A stretch of DNA of 13,283 bases from an uncultured Caulobacterales bacterium (GCA_903903715.1 CAIUZX010000196.1:1-13283), one strand, 5' to 3'. Numbered from the stretch's first letter, positions 6,073 to 13,283 are shown. Notes: generated from the letters alone by a model not told the origin. Made by a program: numbers and translations.

Positions 6073-6702
6073 TCAATGTCGGGTCAGGATGAGCACGGCT
6101 GCGGCGATCAGAACCAGCCCGACGAAGGTGTTGAACAGGCGGCGAAAGCCAGGGGCGTTCATCTGCTGCGCCAGAGCCACCCCGCCCAGTCCGTAGGCGG
6201 ACATGGTCAGGATATCGAGCCCGATGGTGGCGGCGGCGAAAGCGACGAGCTGGGGGACCAGCGGCCTCGACAGGTCGATGAAAGGCGGCAGGACGGCGGA
6301 GAAGAACAGGACCGCCTTGGGATTGGCGATCTGCACCGCAAAGCCCTGGGCGAGGGGGGAGCCGTCGGAGGTGGGGCCGGTCGAGATGGCGCCGCCGCCC
6401 CGGACCGCCGCGGTCAGGGCCCGCAGGCCGAGCCAGATGAGATAGAGCGCCCCCGCGACCGTCAGAAACGCGAACACGTCCGGCAACGCCCGGATCAGCG
6501 CGCCCAGCCCGACCGCAGCGGCGACGAACCAGACCAGCGTCGCGCTGTTCATGCCGACAACGGCGAGGCCCACGGCGCGGGGGCCCCTGTTCATGCCTGT
6601 GGCGATCGAGAACAGGTTGGCGGGGCCGGGCGCGGCGGCAAGGCTCGCCATGACGGTCAGGAACACCGCAAACCGCGACGGTTCGACAGGAAGGGTGAGC
6701 AT
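6073..6702 (-). CDS. LysE/RhtB family exporter
   Basis: A 209-residue inner-membrane protein with about six hydrophobic segments, the usual size and layout for LysE/RhtB amino-acid exporters. The family signature AAPGPANLFSIATGMNRG occurs at residues 23-40, and GFAVQIANPKAVLFFSAVLP follows in the second half, matching the N-P-K-x-x-x-F-F segment of the family. Such proteins pump out amino acids such as lysine, homoserine or threonine and related compounds; the substrate is not evident. The ATG at 6702 has only a weak GGA-type ribosome site, which fits coupling to the MAPEG gene that ends 41 bases upstream. An internal ATG at residue 18 would cut into the first helix and was not chosen. Confidence 0.9.
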   Translation of the reverse strand: MLTLPVEPSRFAVFLTVMASLAAAPGPANLFSIATGMNRGPRAVGLAVVGMNSATLVWFVAAAVGLGALIRALPDVFAFLTVAGALYLIWLGLRALTAAVRGGGAISTGPTSDGSPLAQGFAVQIANPKAVLFFSAVLPPFIDLSRPLVPQLVAFAAATIGLDILTMSAYGLGGVALAQQMNAPGFRRLFNTFVGLVLIAAAVLILTRH

Positions 6703-6743
6703 GTATGGCGTCTAGCGGTCCGGGCCTGCGGCGCCGATCCGTC

Positions 6744-7160
6744 CTATTGCGGAATGAGATTGATCACCGCGCCGATGAGCGCGATCAGGAACAGAAGGAG
6801 GGTCGCGAGGGCCTGCAGACCAAAGCCCCGCGACCGGGTCTTCGGGTCCTTTACATACGACACCATGTAGATGTGCCGCCCGACGATCCAGATCACGCCG
6901 ATGGCGGCGATCACCCCTGTCGCCCGCAGGCCGAGATCGCCGGTGAAGATGGCGGCGAGCCAGAGGCACGGCAGGAAGATCACCAGCCATTCGAGCGTGT
7001 TCATCTGCACGCGGTAGAGACGCTCGAACTCCGGATGGCCAGAAGTGGCGGGCGCCGCGACGCCCAGCCGCCCTCGGGCGCGCCCGACGTTCAGGCTCAT
7101 GACGAAATACTGCGCCAGTGAGGCGAGCGTCACCAACGCGATCAGGCTATGTGCGACCAT
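6744..7160 (-). CDS. MAPEG family membrane protein (microsomal glutathione S-transferase-like)
   Basis: A 138-residue protein with four hydrophobic segments. MAPEG proteins are membrane enzymes that conjugate or isomerise lipophilic substrates with glutathione. The signature HPEFERLYRVQMNTLEWLV (residues 42-60) has the family FER-x-x-R-x-x-x-N-x-x-E spacing that forms the glutathione site, and GRHIYMVSYVKDPKTRSRGF near the third helix fits the second conserved region. A GGGGTGGAG ribosome site precedes the ATG. It is 76 bases downstream of a soluble glutathione S-transferase gene and 41 bases before the LysE-type gene. This suggests a glutathione-dependent detoxification and export group, which is inference from position. 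The substrate is unknown. Confidence 0.9.
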   Translation of the reverse strand: MVAHSLIALVTLASLAQYFVMSLNVGRARGRLGVAAPATSGHPEFERLYRVQMNTLEWLVIFLPCLWLAAIFTGDLGLRATGVIAAIGVIWIVGRHIYMVSYVKDPKTRSRGFGLQALATLLLFLIALIGAVINLIPQ

Positions 7161-7236
7161 GAGACCATCTCCACCCCAGATTGGGCGGCAGTAGAGCCTG
7201 CGCCGCCTGACTTATCAAGGCGAAAGGGCCGGCGGC

Positions 7237-7872
7237 TCAGCTGCGGTTGCCGCCGAGATCATAGGGTCCGCCCTTATCGACGGCGCGCTGGTAGGCCGGG
7301 CGAGCCTGCAGGGCTGCAAGATAGCGCTTCGATTGCGGCAGAGCGGCGAGGGCGCCGTTGGCGTCGGCGGCTTCTAGCACGAACACGATCTGCACATCCG
7401 CCGCCGTCAGACGGTCGCCGACGAGGAAGCTCTTTCCGGTCACGGAGGCCTCGATGAAGGCGAGGTTGGCGCCGATCTCGCCCTGGATCCTCGGCCAGAG
7501 CGGCTGCGCCGCATCGCCCAGCCGTCCGGCGTAGAGGGCGAGCAGCAGCGGCAGCATGGCCGAGCCTTCGGCGTAGTGCATCCACTGGACGTAAGAGACC
7601 CAGTCCCTGGACGCGCGATCCGGCGCGAAGGCGCCGCCGCCGTGGCGTTCGATCAGGTACTCCAAGATTGCGCCCGACTCCGCGACCACCTGGCCGTCGT
7701 CCACGATCACCGGGGACTTGCCCAAGGGGTGCACGGCCAGCAGCTCCGGCGGCGCGAGGCGCGTCACGGGGTCCCGCTGATGGTGGGCGATCTCGTACGC
7801 GACGCCCATTTCCTCCAGCATCCACAGGATGCGCTGCGATCTCGAATTGTTCAGATGGTGGACGATGATCAC
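7237..7872 (-). CDS. Glutathione S-transferase
   Basis: A 211-residue soluble enzyme with the two-domain GST layout. The N-terminal thioredoxin-like domain opens MIIVHHLNNSRSQRILWMLE, where Ser10 or Ser12 is the probable catalytic residue. The cis-proline lies in GKSPVI (Pro54), and Glu65-Ser66 in VVAESGAILEYL form the glutathione gamma-glutamyl site. The C-terminal helical domain contains FLVGDRLTAADVQ, the N-capping box and hydrophobic staple common to GSTs. The start is GTG (7870-7872), preceded by GGAG 8 bases upstream. The gene is 29 bases after the serine hydrolase stop on the same strand and before the MAPEG gene. Probable role: conjugation of electrophiles with glutathione in the cytoplasm. 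Confidence 0.93.
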   Translation of the reverse strand: MIIVHHLNNSRSQRILWMLEEMGVAYEIAHHQRDPVTRLAPPELLAVHPLGKSPVIVDDGQVVAESGAILEYLIERHGGGAFAPDRASRDWVSYVQWMHYAEGSAMLPLLLALYAGRLGDAAQPLWPRIQGEIGANLAFIEASVTGKSFLVGDRLTAADVQIVFVLEAADANGALAALPQSKRYLAALQARPAYQRAVDKGGPYDLGGNRS

Positions 7873-7901
7873 GGGCGGAGCTCCAGGCTGTCAGATAGGG
7901 G

Positions 7902-9389
7902 TCAGAGGTCGCGTCGGAAGAAGTCGACGCCGGAGAAGCTGAGCCACTGGCTGCGACCGTCGAGGACGGGGCCGAACCAGATCCGCTCGGTCGATACGGG
8001 CGCCTTGATCGTCCAGTAGCCGTCGGGATGGTGAACGAGGACCGCCTCTCCGTCCAGAACAAGGCCGTCCTTGTCGGCGGAGACCGTAAAGGCGCCGCGC
8101 CAGGGATCGTCGCACTCATAGCGCCCGGCGAAGGCGCCCAGGGTCGGATCGGTCGACGTCGGGGCGGGGGGTGTGGCGGGTCTCGTGCGGCGCTCGACAG
8201 GCTTGGGTTTGGGCGCAAATCCGGGCTCAGGAGCCACGACGCTGCGCAACAAGGCGCAGGCGAAGGCGGTCACGTCCCGTGGGCGATACTCCTGCCCACC
8301 GCTGTTGGTGCTGGCGAAGGCGCCGACTTTGGCGACGGGATCGACGTGGATGGCGGAGGAGAAGGACACCATCCCGCCGGTGTGATGCAAAAGGGTGCGG
8401 CCCTCGATCGGCACGTGAGCGAGGCCTGCGCCGTAATGCGCGCCCTGGCTCGCCCAGCCGGGGGCCGCGATGCCGGGCCGGAAATAGCTCGCCGCCGCTT
8501 CGGGATGCAAAAGCTTGCCAGCGACCGCAGGATCCTGCGCGAGATAGCGCAGCCAGTGGGTCATGTCCTTGGCCGTCGCGGCGACACAGCCTGCGCCGAA
8601 GGTGACGTTCACCCAGGCTGCAGGGGCCAGCCGTCCGCCGGGGATCGCATCCACCGCGGGGTCGAGGGGGCTATAGCCGGTCGCGAAACGCGTGCGCTCG
8701 GCCGCAACGATCTCGCCCCGCGCTGTTGTCATGCCGAGCGGCGCGAAGATCCGGCGCGAAAGCGCCTCGGCGAGGGTGGTCTTGTCCATCCGCTCCACCA
8801 CCTTGCCCAGGAGGTCATAGCCGGTGTTCGAGTAGGACCACCCGCTGCCGGGCTCGAAGGCCGACCAGAGCAGGCCGTCGGGGCTGCGCGGGAACAGCGG
8901 CGCGTCGTCGGGCAGGCCGGACGAATGCTCGATCAGATGGCTCAGCGTCATCGGCGGCGTTGGCGGCAGGGCGACCCCCGGGAGCGCCGTGCGGATGTCG
9001 TCGGAGAGCTTCAGCTTGCCTTCCTGCGCCAGCTGGTGGATCGCCATCGCGACGAACGATTTTGAGATCGAGCCGATCTGGAAGAGGTAATCGGCGGTCA
9101 GCGGCGTGCGCAGCTCGCGATTGGCGTAACCCGTCCGGATATGGGCCGACACGCCGTTCGGGGCGGTGCAGACGAGGGTCAGCCCCGGCAGTCCGAAGGT
9201 CTTGCGATGCAGGGTGGCGTAGGCGGCGATCTTGTGGATCGCAGCGACCATAGCGGGCGACGCTGGCCCCGAGATCTCGACCGTCTGGGCGCTTGAACCC
9301 TTGCTTGGCGCAGCGTTTGCGCCGGGCGCAGCGGCCGCGCCTGTGAGCAGCGCTGCGGACGTAAGCACGCCTCTCCGGTTCAAACCCAT
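7902..9389 (-). CDS. Tat-type exported serine hydrolase, beta-lactamase/penicillin-binding fold
   Basis: A 495-residue protein. The N-terminus MGLNRRGVLTSAALLTGAAA has the paired arginines of a twin-arginine signal, with a probable cut after ANA. The catalytic domain follows the class C beta-lactamase/esterase pattern: S-x-x-K as SISK (Ser107, Lys110), Y-x-N as YSN (186-188), and HTGG (336-339) in place of KTG. A Pro-rich linker (about 388-415) joins a C-terminal beta-rich domain (417-495). This class includes peptidases, esterases and PBP-like proteins, so the substrate is uncertain and antibiotic resistance should not be assumed. I chose ATG 9389 because GGGGAG lies 6 bases before it and the Tat signal begins there; a GTG at 9443 would add 18 residues without a ribosome site. 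It is the first gene of a - strand run. Confidence 0.88.
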   Translation of the reverse strand: MGLNRRGVLTSAALLTGAAAAPGANAAPSKGSSAQTVEISGPASPAMVAAIHKIAAYATLHRKTFGLPGLTLVCTAPNGVSAHIRTGYANRELRTPLTADYLFQIGSISKSFVAMAIHQLAQEGKLKLSDDIRTALPGVALPPTPPMTLSHLIEHSSGLPDDAPLFPRSPDGLLWSAFEPGSGWSYSNTGYDLLGKVVERMDKTTLAEALSRRIFAPLGMTTARGEIVAAERTRFATGYSPLDPAVDAIPGGRLAPAAWVNVTFGAGCVAATAKDMTHWLRYLAQDPAVAGKLLHPEAAASYFRPGIAAPGWASQGAHYGAGLAHVPIEGRTLLHHTGGMVSFSSAIHVDPVAKVGAFASTNSGGQEYRPRDVTAFACALLRSVVAPEPGFAPKPKPVERRTRPATPPAPTSTDPTLGAFAGRYECDDPWRGAFTVSADKDGLVLDGEAVLVHHPDGYWTIKAPVSTERIWFGPVLDGRSQWLSFSGVDFFRRDL

Positions 9390-9424
9390 GACCGTCTCCC
9401 CGATGTCGCCGCGCCGCCTCGATC

Positions 9425-9438
9425 TCACGTCAGCGTGA
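9425..9438. repeat. Inverted repeat TCACG-n4-CGTGA
   Basis: TCACG (9425-9429) and CGTGA (9434-9438) are perfect inverted arms around TCAG, 36-49 bases upstream of the serine hydrolase start. Its position suits an operator or leader hairpin for that gene. Confidence 0.4.
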
Positions 9439-9452
9439 CCCACGGCGAGAGG

Positions 9453-9462
9453 GATTGCAATC
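9453..9462. repeat. Palindrome GATTGCAATC
   Basis: A perfect 10-base palindrome. Allowing one mismatched pair it extends to 14 bases (9451-9464). It lies between the divergent serine hydrolase and ptsP genes, and is relatively AT-rich for this DNA, which suits a regulator site. Confidence 0.4.
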
Positions 9463-9487
9463 GCCTGCCTTCGCCCCCTTACCTCTT

Positions 9488-9500
9488 GTCGGAATCCGAC
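9488..9500. repeat. Palindrome GTCGGA-A-TCCGAC with a central GANTC
   Basis: A perfect 13-base odd palindrome whose centre GAATC (9492-9496) is a GANTC methylation site. It lies 76-88 bases before the preferred ptsP start. A second GANTC (GACTC) is at 9529-9533. It may be an operator whose occupancy could depend on CcrM-type methylation. Confidence 0.45.
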
Positions 9501-9575
9501 GTATCAGACGGGTCGATAGGACAGAGCCGACTCCCGGCGACGGGACTGTCGGCGTATTGGGGAGGCTGTCGGCCG

Positions 9576-11837
9576 ATGGAGCGGGTATTAGCCGCGCGCG
9601 GTCCACGCAGTCTGTTGCGCCAGATCCGGGAGGTGATGGCCGGCGGCGGACTGGCGCAGGGACGCCTCGACATGGTGGTGCGGATCATCGCCGCATCCAT
9701 GGTCGCAGAAGTGTGCTCGATTTATCTGCGGCGCGCGTCGGGCGACATGGAGCTGTTCGCCACCGAAGGTCTGGCCCGCGACGCTGTGCACGTCACGCGG
9801 ATGAAGCCCGGGGAAGGTCTGGTCGGCGAGATCGTCCGGCAGGGCCGCCCGCTCAATCTGTCCGAAGCGCCGCTGCACCCGGCCTTCTCCTATCGCCCGG
9901 AGACCGGGGAAGACCCGTTCCACGCCTTCCTCGGCGTGCCGCTGCTGCGCGGAGGGCGGACTGTCGGCGCGCTGGTCGTTCAGAACCGCACCGCGCGGGT
10001 CTACGGCGAGGACGAGGTCGAGGACCTGCAGACCATCGCTATGGTCCTCTCCGAAATGGTCGCCGCCGGTGAGCTGGTCGACCAGGAGGAGCTGAAGGAT
10101 GTCGAGCTCGCGCCCCACAAGCCCGAGCGGCTGAAGGGCGTGCGTTTCGCCGAAGGTCTCGCCTTCGGGCAGGCGGTCCTGCACGAGGCCCCCGTGGCGC
10201 CGGAGATGTTGCTCGCCGATGATCCGGCGCAGGAAGAGATCCGGCTGCACGAGGCGCTCGAAGCCCTGCGCAAGCAGATCGACGAAATGCTCGAAGGCCA
10301 GTCCGGGCTGGTCGGCGTACCGTACGAGGTGCTGGAGACCTATCGCCTGTTCGCTCACGACCGCGGCTGGAATCGGGGTCTCGAGGACGCCGTTCGCTCC
10401 GGCCTGACGGCCGAGGCGGCGGTGGAGCGCGCCCGTTGGGAGCATCGGGCGCGGCTGAAGGAAGCCCGCGACCCGTACCTCAAGGAACGCCTGCACGATC
10501 TCGAGGACCTTGCGGACCGTTTGCTGCGTCACCTCTCGGGCGAAAGCCAGCAGGCGCGCACGCTTCCGGAAAATGCGATCCTCATCGCGCGAAATCTCGG
10601 CCCCGCCGATCTCCTCGAATACGACCGCACGCGGCTGAAGGGTTTGTTGCTGGAGGAAGGATCGGCGGCGAGCCACGCCTCGATCGTGGCCAAGGCGCTT
10701 GGCATACCCTGCGTCGGCCGTCTGCCGGGCTTGCGCGACCGGATCTCCCAAGGGGATGCGGTCATCGTCGACGCTGAAGTCGGCGAAGCGTTCCTCCGCC
10801 CGCGCCCCGACGTGATCGAGGCCTTCGAGGCGAGAGCCGCTCTGCGCGCACAGCGCCGGGCCGAGTTCGCCAAGCTGAAGGACACCCCCGCCATCACCCG
10901 CGACGGCCGCAAGATCACGCTGATGATGAACGCGGGCCTCGCGGTGGACCTCGACAACATGGAGGAGACCGGCGCGGAGGGCATCGGTCTCTTCCGCACC
11001 GAGTTCCAGTTCATGGTCGCTGAAGAGCTGCCCAAGCTGAACGCCCAGACCGCGCTCTATTCGCGGGTGATGGACGCCGCGGACGGCAAGCCGGTGATCT
11101 TCCGCACCCTCGATCTCGGCGGGGACAAGGTGCTGCCCTATATGGAGGCGCAGCGCGAGGACAATCCGGCGCTCGGCTGGCGCGCGGTGCGGATGGGCCT
11201 TGACCGTCCGGCGTTGCTGCGGATGCAGATCCGCGCCCTGATCTGGGCGGCGCACGGACGCGACCTCTACATCATGTTCCCTCTCATCGCGTCGGTGGAC
11301 GAGTTCCGCCAGGCTCGCGCGCATGTGGATCACGAGCTCGCCTGGGCGGCGCGGCGCGGCCGTCCGCCGCCGCAGACCGTGCGGGTGGGGGCCATGATCG
11401 AGGCGCCGTCGCTGGTCTGGCATCTCGACGCGCTGCTGCCGATGACGGATTTCGTGTCCGTGGGCACCAACGACCTCCTCCAGTACCTGTTCGCCGCGGA
11501 CCGGGGGAACTCACGGGTGTCGGAGCGCTACGACCCGTTGTCCCCGCCCGCGCTTCGGGTGCTGAAGACGATCTGCGACGCCTGCGCCGAGACCGGAACG
11601 CCGGTGTCTGTGTGCGGAGAACTGGCGGGGCGCCCGCTGGAGGCCTTCGCCCTGATCGCGCTGGGCTTTGACCGCTTATCCACGCCGCCGGCGGGGGTCG
11701 GGCCGGTCAAGCGGATGATCCTCTCCGTCGACCGGGAGGCGGCGCGCCGCGGCATGGCTGGATTCTTGAAAGGTGCGTCCGGATCGGTTCGAAACGAGAT
11801 CGAGAGTCTTGCTCGTAAACTAAATGTCGCACTTTAG
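9576..11837 (+). CDS. ptsP: Nitrogen-PTS enzyme I (EI-Ntr), PEP:phosphoryl transferase with GAF domain
   Basis: A 753-residue cytoplasmic protein that takes phosphate from PEP and passes it to NPr in the regulatory nitrogen PTS. An N-terminal GAF domain (about 26-166), which in this family senses nitrogen status (glutamine), is followed by the EI N-terminal helical domain. The phospho-histidine is His367 in EEGSAASHASIVAKALGIP. The PEP-binding TIM barrel has GAEGIGLFRTEFQFM (Arg474), RTLDLGGDKVLPYM, FVSVGTNDLLQY and VCGELAG with Cys680. All key residues look intact. The start at ATG 9576 is supported by GGGGAGG 10 bases upstream and by the usual MERVLAARGPRSLLRQIREV opening; a GTG at 9435 would add 47 residues with no homology to the family. 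In Caulobacter this system is linked to (p)ppGpp accumulation on nitrogen starvation. It is followed by rodZ on the same strand after 125 bases. Confidence 0.95.
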   Translation: MERVLAARGPRSLLRQIREVMAGGGLAQGRLDMVVRIIAASMVAEVCSIYLRRASGDMELFATEGLARDAVHVTRMKPGEGLVGEIVRQGRPLNLSEAPLHPAFSYRPETGEDPFHAFLGVPLLRGGRTVGALVVQNRTARVYGEDEVEDLQTIAMVLSEMVAAGELVDQEELKDVELAPHKPERLKGVRFAEGLAFGQAVLHEAPVAPEMLLADDPAQEEIRLHEALEALRKQIDEMLEGQSGLVGVPYEVLETYRLFAHDRGWNRGLEDAVRSGLTAEAAVERARWEHRARLKEARDPYLKERLHDLEDLADRLLRHLSGESQQARTLPENAILIARNLGPADLLEYDRTRLKGLLLEEGSAASHASIVAKALGIPCVGRLPGLRDRISQGDAVIVDAEVGEAFLRPRPDVIEAFEARAALRAQRRAEFAKLKDTPAITRDGRKITLMMNAGLAVDLDNMEETGAEGIGLFRTEFQFMVAEELPKLNAQTALYSRVMDAADGKPVIFRTLDLGGDKVLPYMEAQREDNPALGWRAVRMGLDRPALLRMQIRALIWAAHGRDLYIMFPLIASVDEFRQARAHVDHELAWAARRGRPPPQTVRVGAMIEAPSLVWHLDALLPMTDFVSVGTNDLLQYLFAADRGNSRVSERYDPLSPPALRVLKTICDACAETGTPVSVCGELAGRPLEAFALIALGFDRLSTPPAGVGPVKRMILSVDREAARRGMAGFLKGASGSVRNEIESLARKLNVAL

Positions 11838-11841
11838 ACCG

Positions 11842-11870
11842 TTGAGTCGGCCATAATGAGCTGTTAACTT
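11842..11870 (+). promoter_or_regulatory. Candidate promoter of the rodZ-like gene overlapping a GANTC site
   Basis: TTGAGT (11842-11847) and TAACTT (11865-11870) are 17 bases apart, a sigma-70-like arrangement with modest matches (4/6 and 3/6). The -35 overlaps GAGTC (11844-11848), a GANTC site. The region is unusually AT-rich, including GTTAAC. This is a possible promoter, not a proven one. Confidence 0.3.
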
Positions 11871-11962
11871 ATTGGTCAATCTCGCGATATGTTCGAGTGT
11901 GAAAGTCCGATGCGGATCAGGTGCGGTCCCGTCGAAACAGTGGTGTGGGGTTTGTCGTCGAA

Positions 11963-13006
11963 ATGGCGCCGTTGGAGACGGGTCACGTCAGTCCGGCCTT
12001 GAGGTTGGTCGATCCCCTTGGGGATCGGGTCGGACCGTCGCCTGAGCTGTTCGACCAGCTTGGTCTCTATCTGCGCGCCGTACGCAACCACCGGGGCTGG
12101 AGCATGGCGGAAATCGCCTCGGCCACCCGGATCCGCAAGGACTATCTTTCCGCCATCGAGAACGGGGATATGTCGGCCCTGCCGTCCCGTCCCTTCGCCC
12201 TCGGATATGTCCGCGCCTACGCCAAGGCCCTCGGCCTCGACGGCGAGCTGGCGCTGGCGCGCTTCAAGCAGGAACACCCCGAACTTCACGAGCCCCTGCG
12301 CGCGCCGATCGGCGTCAAGCATGAGCAGGAACAGACGCGGCCGGTGGTGACGATGGCGGTAGGCGGTCTGATCGCCGCCGTTGTGGTCTGGAACGTCGTG
12401 CAGCGCGTGTTGTCCCTGACCGATCCGCCCCAGCCGACATCCGCCGCCGATCACCTTCTGGATACGCCGCCCCCGCCGCCGCCGAAGACCAACGGCGCCT
12501 TCACCCTGGGCGCGCCGACGGCGCCCCCGCCCGAGGCGACGACGCCTGCGCCCTATGTGACGCCGGGTCTTGAGGCCGTGATCGGTCCGATGACTCAGGC
12601 GGCCAAGGTCGAGGCGGGCGGGCTGGACGAGCTCACTCCCGGCACGCCGTTCGAGACGCGCGCCGCCGTTTACGGGGTTCCGCCGTCGACGCCGTCCGTG
12701 ATCATTCAGGCGCGTAAGTCGGCGCTGCTTGTGGTGAGACGGCCCGACCATCAGGTCTATTTCGCTCATCAGCTCAAGGCGGGTGAAGCCCTGCGGGCGC
12801 CGACGGGAAAGGGCCTCGTGCTCGACGTGACCGAGCCGCTGGCCTTCTACGCCTTTGGCCCGAGCGGTCTGATCACCGCACTGAGCACGCCGCAGACCTC
12901 GATCGAGAAGCTGGCCGCCGACGGGGCCGCCATGGGCGCCGCCCGCGCCTCGGCCAATCAGGCCGCGACGCAGCCCCCCGCCGCACCCGGTCCCGGCGGA
13001 CTTTAA
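11963..13006 (+). CDS. rodZ: RodZ-like cell-shape protein (HTH, membrane segment, DUF4115)
   Basis: A 347-residue protein with the RodZ layout: a cytoplasmic helix-turn-helix domain (about residues 30-92, LGLYLRAVRNHRGWSMAEIA through FALGYVRAYAKALGLD), one membrane helix (about 127-147, VVTMAVGGLIAAVVVW), a Pro-rich periplasmic linker with a run of prolines, and a C-terminal DUF4115 beta domain (about 245-320, with SVIIQARKSALLVVRR and VYFAHQLKAGEALRAPTGKG). RodZ binds MreB through the HTH domain and supports rod shape. The direct position before ispG matches the rodZ-ispG order of E. coli and strengthens the call. The start is uncertain: ATG 11963 was chosen as the first ATG of the frame, while a GTG at 11921 would add 14 residues; neither has a good ribosome site. 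The Ala/Pro-rich C-terminal tail after DUF4115 is probably disordered. Confidence 0.85.
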   Translation: MAPLETGHVSPALRLVDPLGDRVGPSPELFDQLGLYLRAVRNHRGWSMAEIASATRIRKDYLSAIENGDMSALPSRPFALGYVRAYAKALGLDGELALARFKQEHPELHEPLRAPIGVKHEQEQTRPVVTMAVGGLIAAVVVWNVVQRVLSLTDPPQPTSAADHLLDTPPPPPPKTNGAFTLGAPTAPPPEATTPAPYVTPGLEAVIGPMTQAAKVEAGGLDELTPGTPFETRAAVYGVPPSTPSVIIQARKSALLVVRRPDHQVYFAHQLKAGEALRAPTGKGLVLDVTEPLAFYAFGPSGLITALSTPQTSIEKLAADGAAMGAARASANQAATQPPAAPGPGGL

Positions 13007-13044
13007 AGGCGCGGTTACTCTGGTGAGTCGTGGCGTTTGCGCCT
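13007..13044. repeat. Inverted repeats in the rodZ-ispG gap
   Basis: AGGCGC (13007-13012) and GCGCCT (13039-13044) are perfect inverted arms around 26 bases. A smaller hairpin, GGCG (13032-13035) with CGCC (13040-13043) around TTTG, competes with them. The element fills most of the 49-base gap before ispG and includes GAGTC at 13025-13029. It could attenuate or shape translation of ispG, whose ATG lacks an obvious ribosome site. Confidence 0.35.
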
Positions 13045-13055
13045 AGATTGTGCAC

Positions 13056-13283
13056 ATGAGCTCGGACCCTTCCTTAAACCATATTCGCCCGTGGCGCCGC
13101 ATCGACCGCCGGCCCAGCCGCAAGATCCGCGTCGGGTCGGTAGAGGTGGGCGGCGATGCGCCGATCACCGTCCAGTCGATGACCAACACCCTGACGGCGG
13201 ACGCAGACGCGACCATCGCCCAGGTGCGGGCGCTGGAGGAGGCGGGCGCCGACATCATCCGCGTCTCCTGCCCGGACGAGGCC
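13056..13283 (+). CDS. ispG: 4-hydroxy-3-methylbut-2-en-1-yl diphosphate synthase (IspG/GcpE), N-terminal part
   Basis: The gene runs off the window; 76 residues are visible. IspG is the iron-sulfur enzyme that reductively converts MEcPP to HMBPP in the MEP pathway of isoprenoid synthesis. The visible part shows RRPSRKIRVGSVEVGGDAPI followed by TVQSMTNTLTADADATIAQV and EEAGADIIRVSCPDEA, which is the conserved start of the TIM-barrel domain. The cysteines that hold the cluster lie at the far C-terminus and are not visible. The start is the ATG at 13056; there is no strong ribosome site, and the 49-base gap to the rodZ-like stop suggests shared transcription. Confidence 0.95.
   Translation, partial: MSSDPSLNHIRPWRRIDRRPSRKIRVGSVEVGGDAPITVQSMTNTLTADADATIAQVRALEEAGADIIRVSCPDEA

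Noticed and set aside
5380..6870. Long open frame on the + strand (496 codons)
   Set aside because: It runs antisense through the lipoprotein, LysE-type and MAPEG genes, whose family motifs and ribosome sites are clear; its composition is Gly/Arg/Asp-rich without domains.
8028..9065. Long open frame on the + strand (345 codons)
   Set aside because: It is antisense to the serine hydrolase, which has clear SISK, YSN and HTGG motifs.
7902..9389. Antibiotic-resistance beta-lactamase
   Set aside because: The fold and S-x-x-K/Y-x-N motifs are shared by esterases and peptidases, KTG is replaced by HTG, and an extra C-terminal domain is present; resistance cannot be claimed.
9588..11423. Long open frame on the - strand (611 codons)
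   Set aside because: It is antisense to ptsP, which is intact with all catalytic motifs; no family features are visible in the opposite frame.
11864..11879. CtrA box (TTAA-N7-TTAA) before the rodZ-like gene
   Set aside because: Only the first half-site is present; the second half reads GTCA, so the match is too weak.

Overview
The window is high-GC chromosomal DNA (roughly two thirds G+C by eye) that reads as an alphaproteobacterium, most likely of the Caulobacterales; the genus cannot be resolved. The pointers are a lipoprotein resembling the Caulobacter CC0125/CC1285 family, a GAF-containing nitrogen-PTS enzyme I (ptsP), a rodZ-like gene directly before ispG, and GANTC (CcrM-type) sites in several leaders. 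All protein identifications come from motif recognition, not database searches. No rRNA, tRNA, insertion sequence, prophage or CRISPR array is visible, and no intergenic gap exceeds 190 bases.

Layout. Left part (1-1920, + strand): the 3' end of mutM (DNA glycosylase), a secreted TraB/GumN-like protein that has lost its signature histidines, and a two-membrane-segment protein with a DUF1330-like core behind a strong extended -10 promoter. An MHS-type symporter on the - strand (1910-3562) meets it tail to tail with an 11-base overlap. Next come two coupled + strand membrane genes (3716-4500) that resemble the E. coli yqjD/yqjE pair.

Middle part (4479-9389, - strand, read right to left): a Tat-type serine hydrolase of the beta-lactamase fold, a glutathione S-transferase, a MAPEG protein, a LysE-type exporter, a lipoprotein and a siroheme synthase-type dehydrogenase/chelatase. 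The first four are separated by only 29, 76 and 41 bases and may be one transcript, with soluble and membrane glutathione enzymes next to an exporter. The siroheme enzyme carries a C-terminal piece that looks like the beginning of a uroporphyrinogen methyltransferase domain.

Right part (9390-13283, + strand): a 186-base divergent region holding three inverted repeats and two GANTC sites, then ptsP, a rodZ-like gene and the 5' end of ispG. ptsP links nitrogen status to signalling, RodZ supports MreB-directed cell shape, and IspG makes isoprenoid precursors needed among other things for the cell-wall lipid carrier. The rodZ-ispG order also occurs in E. coli.

The window is mostly ordinary housekeeping and accessory DNA. 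I see no clear new system. The most useful oddities are the TraB protein without either GxxH motif, the truncated methyltransferase-like tail on the siroheme enzyme, the periplasmic insert in the symporter, and the dense palindromes before ptsP.
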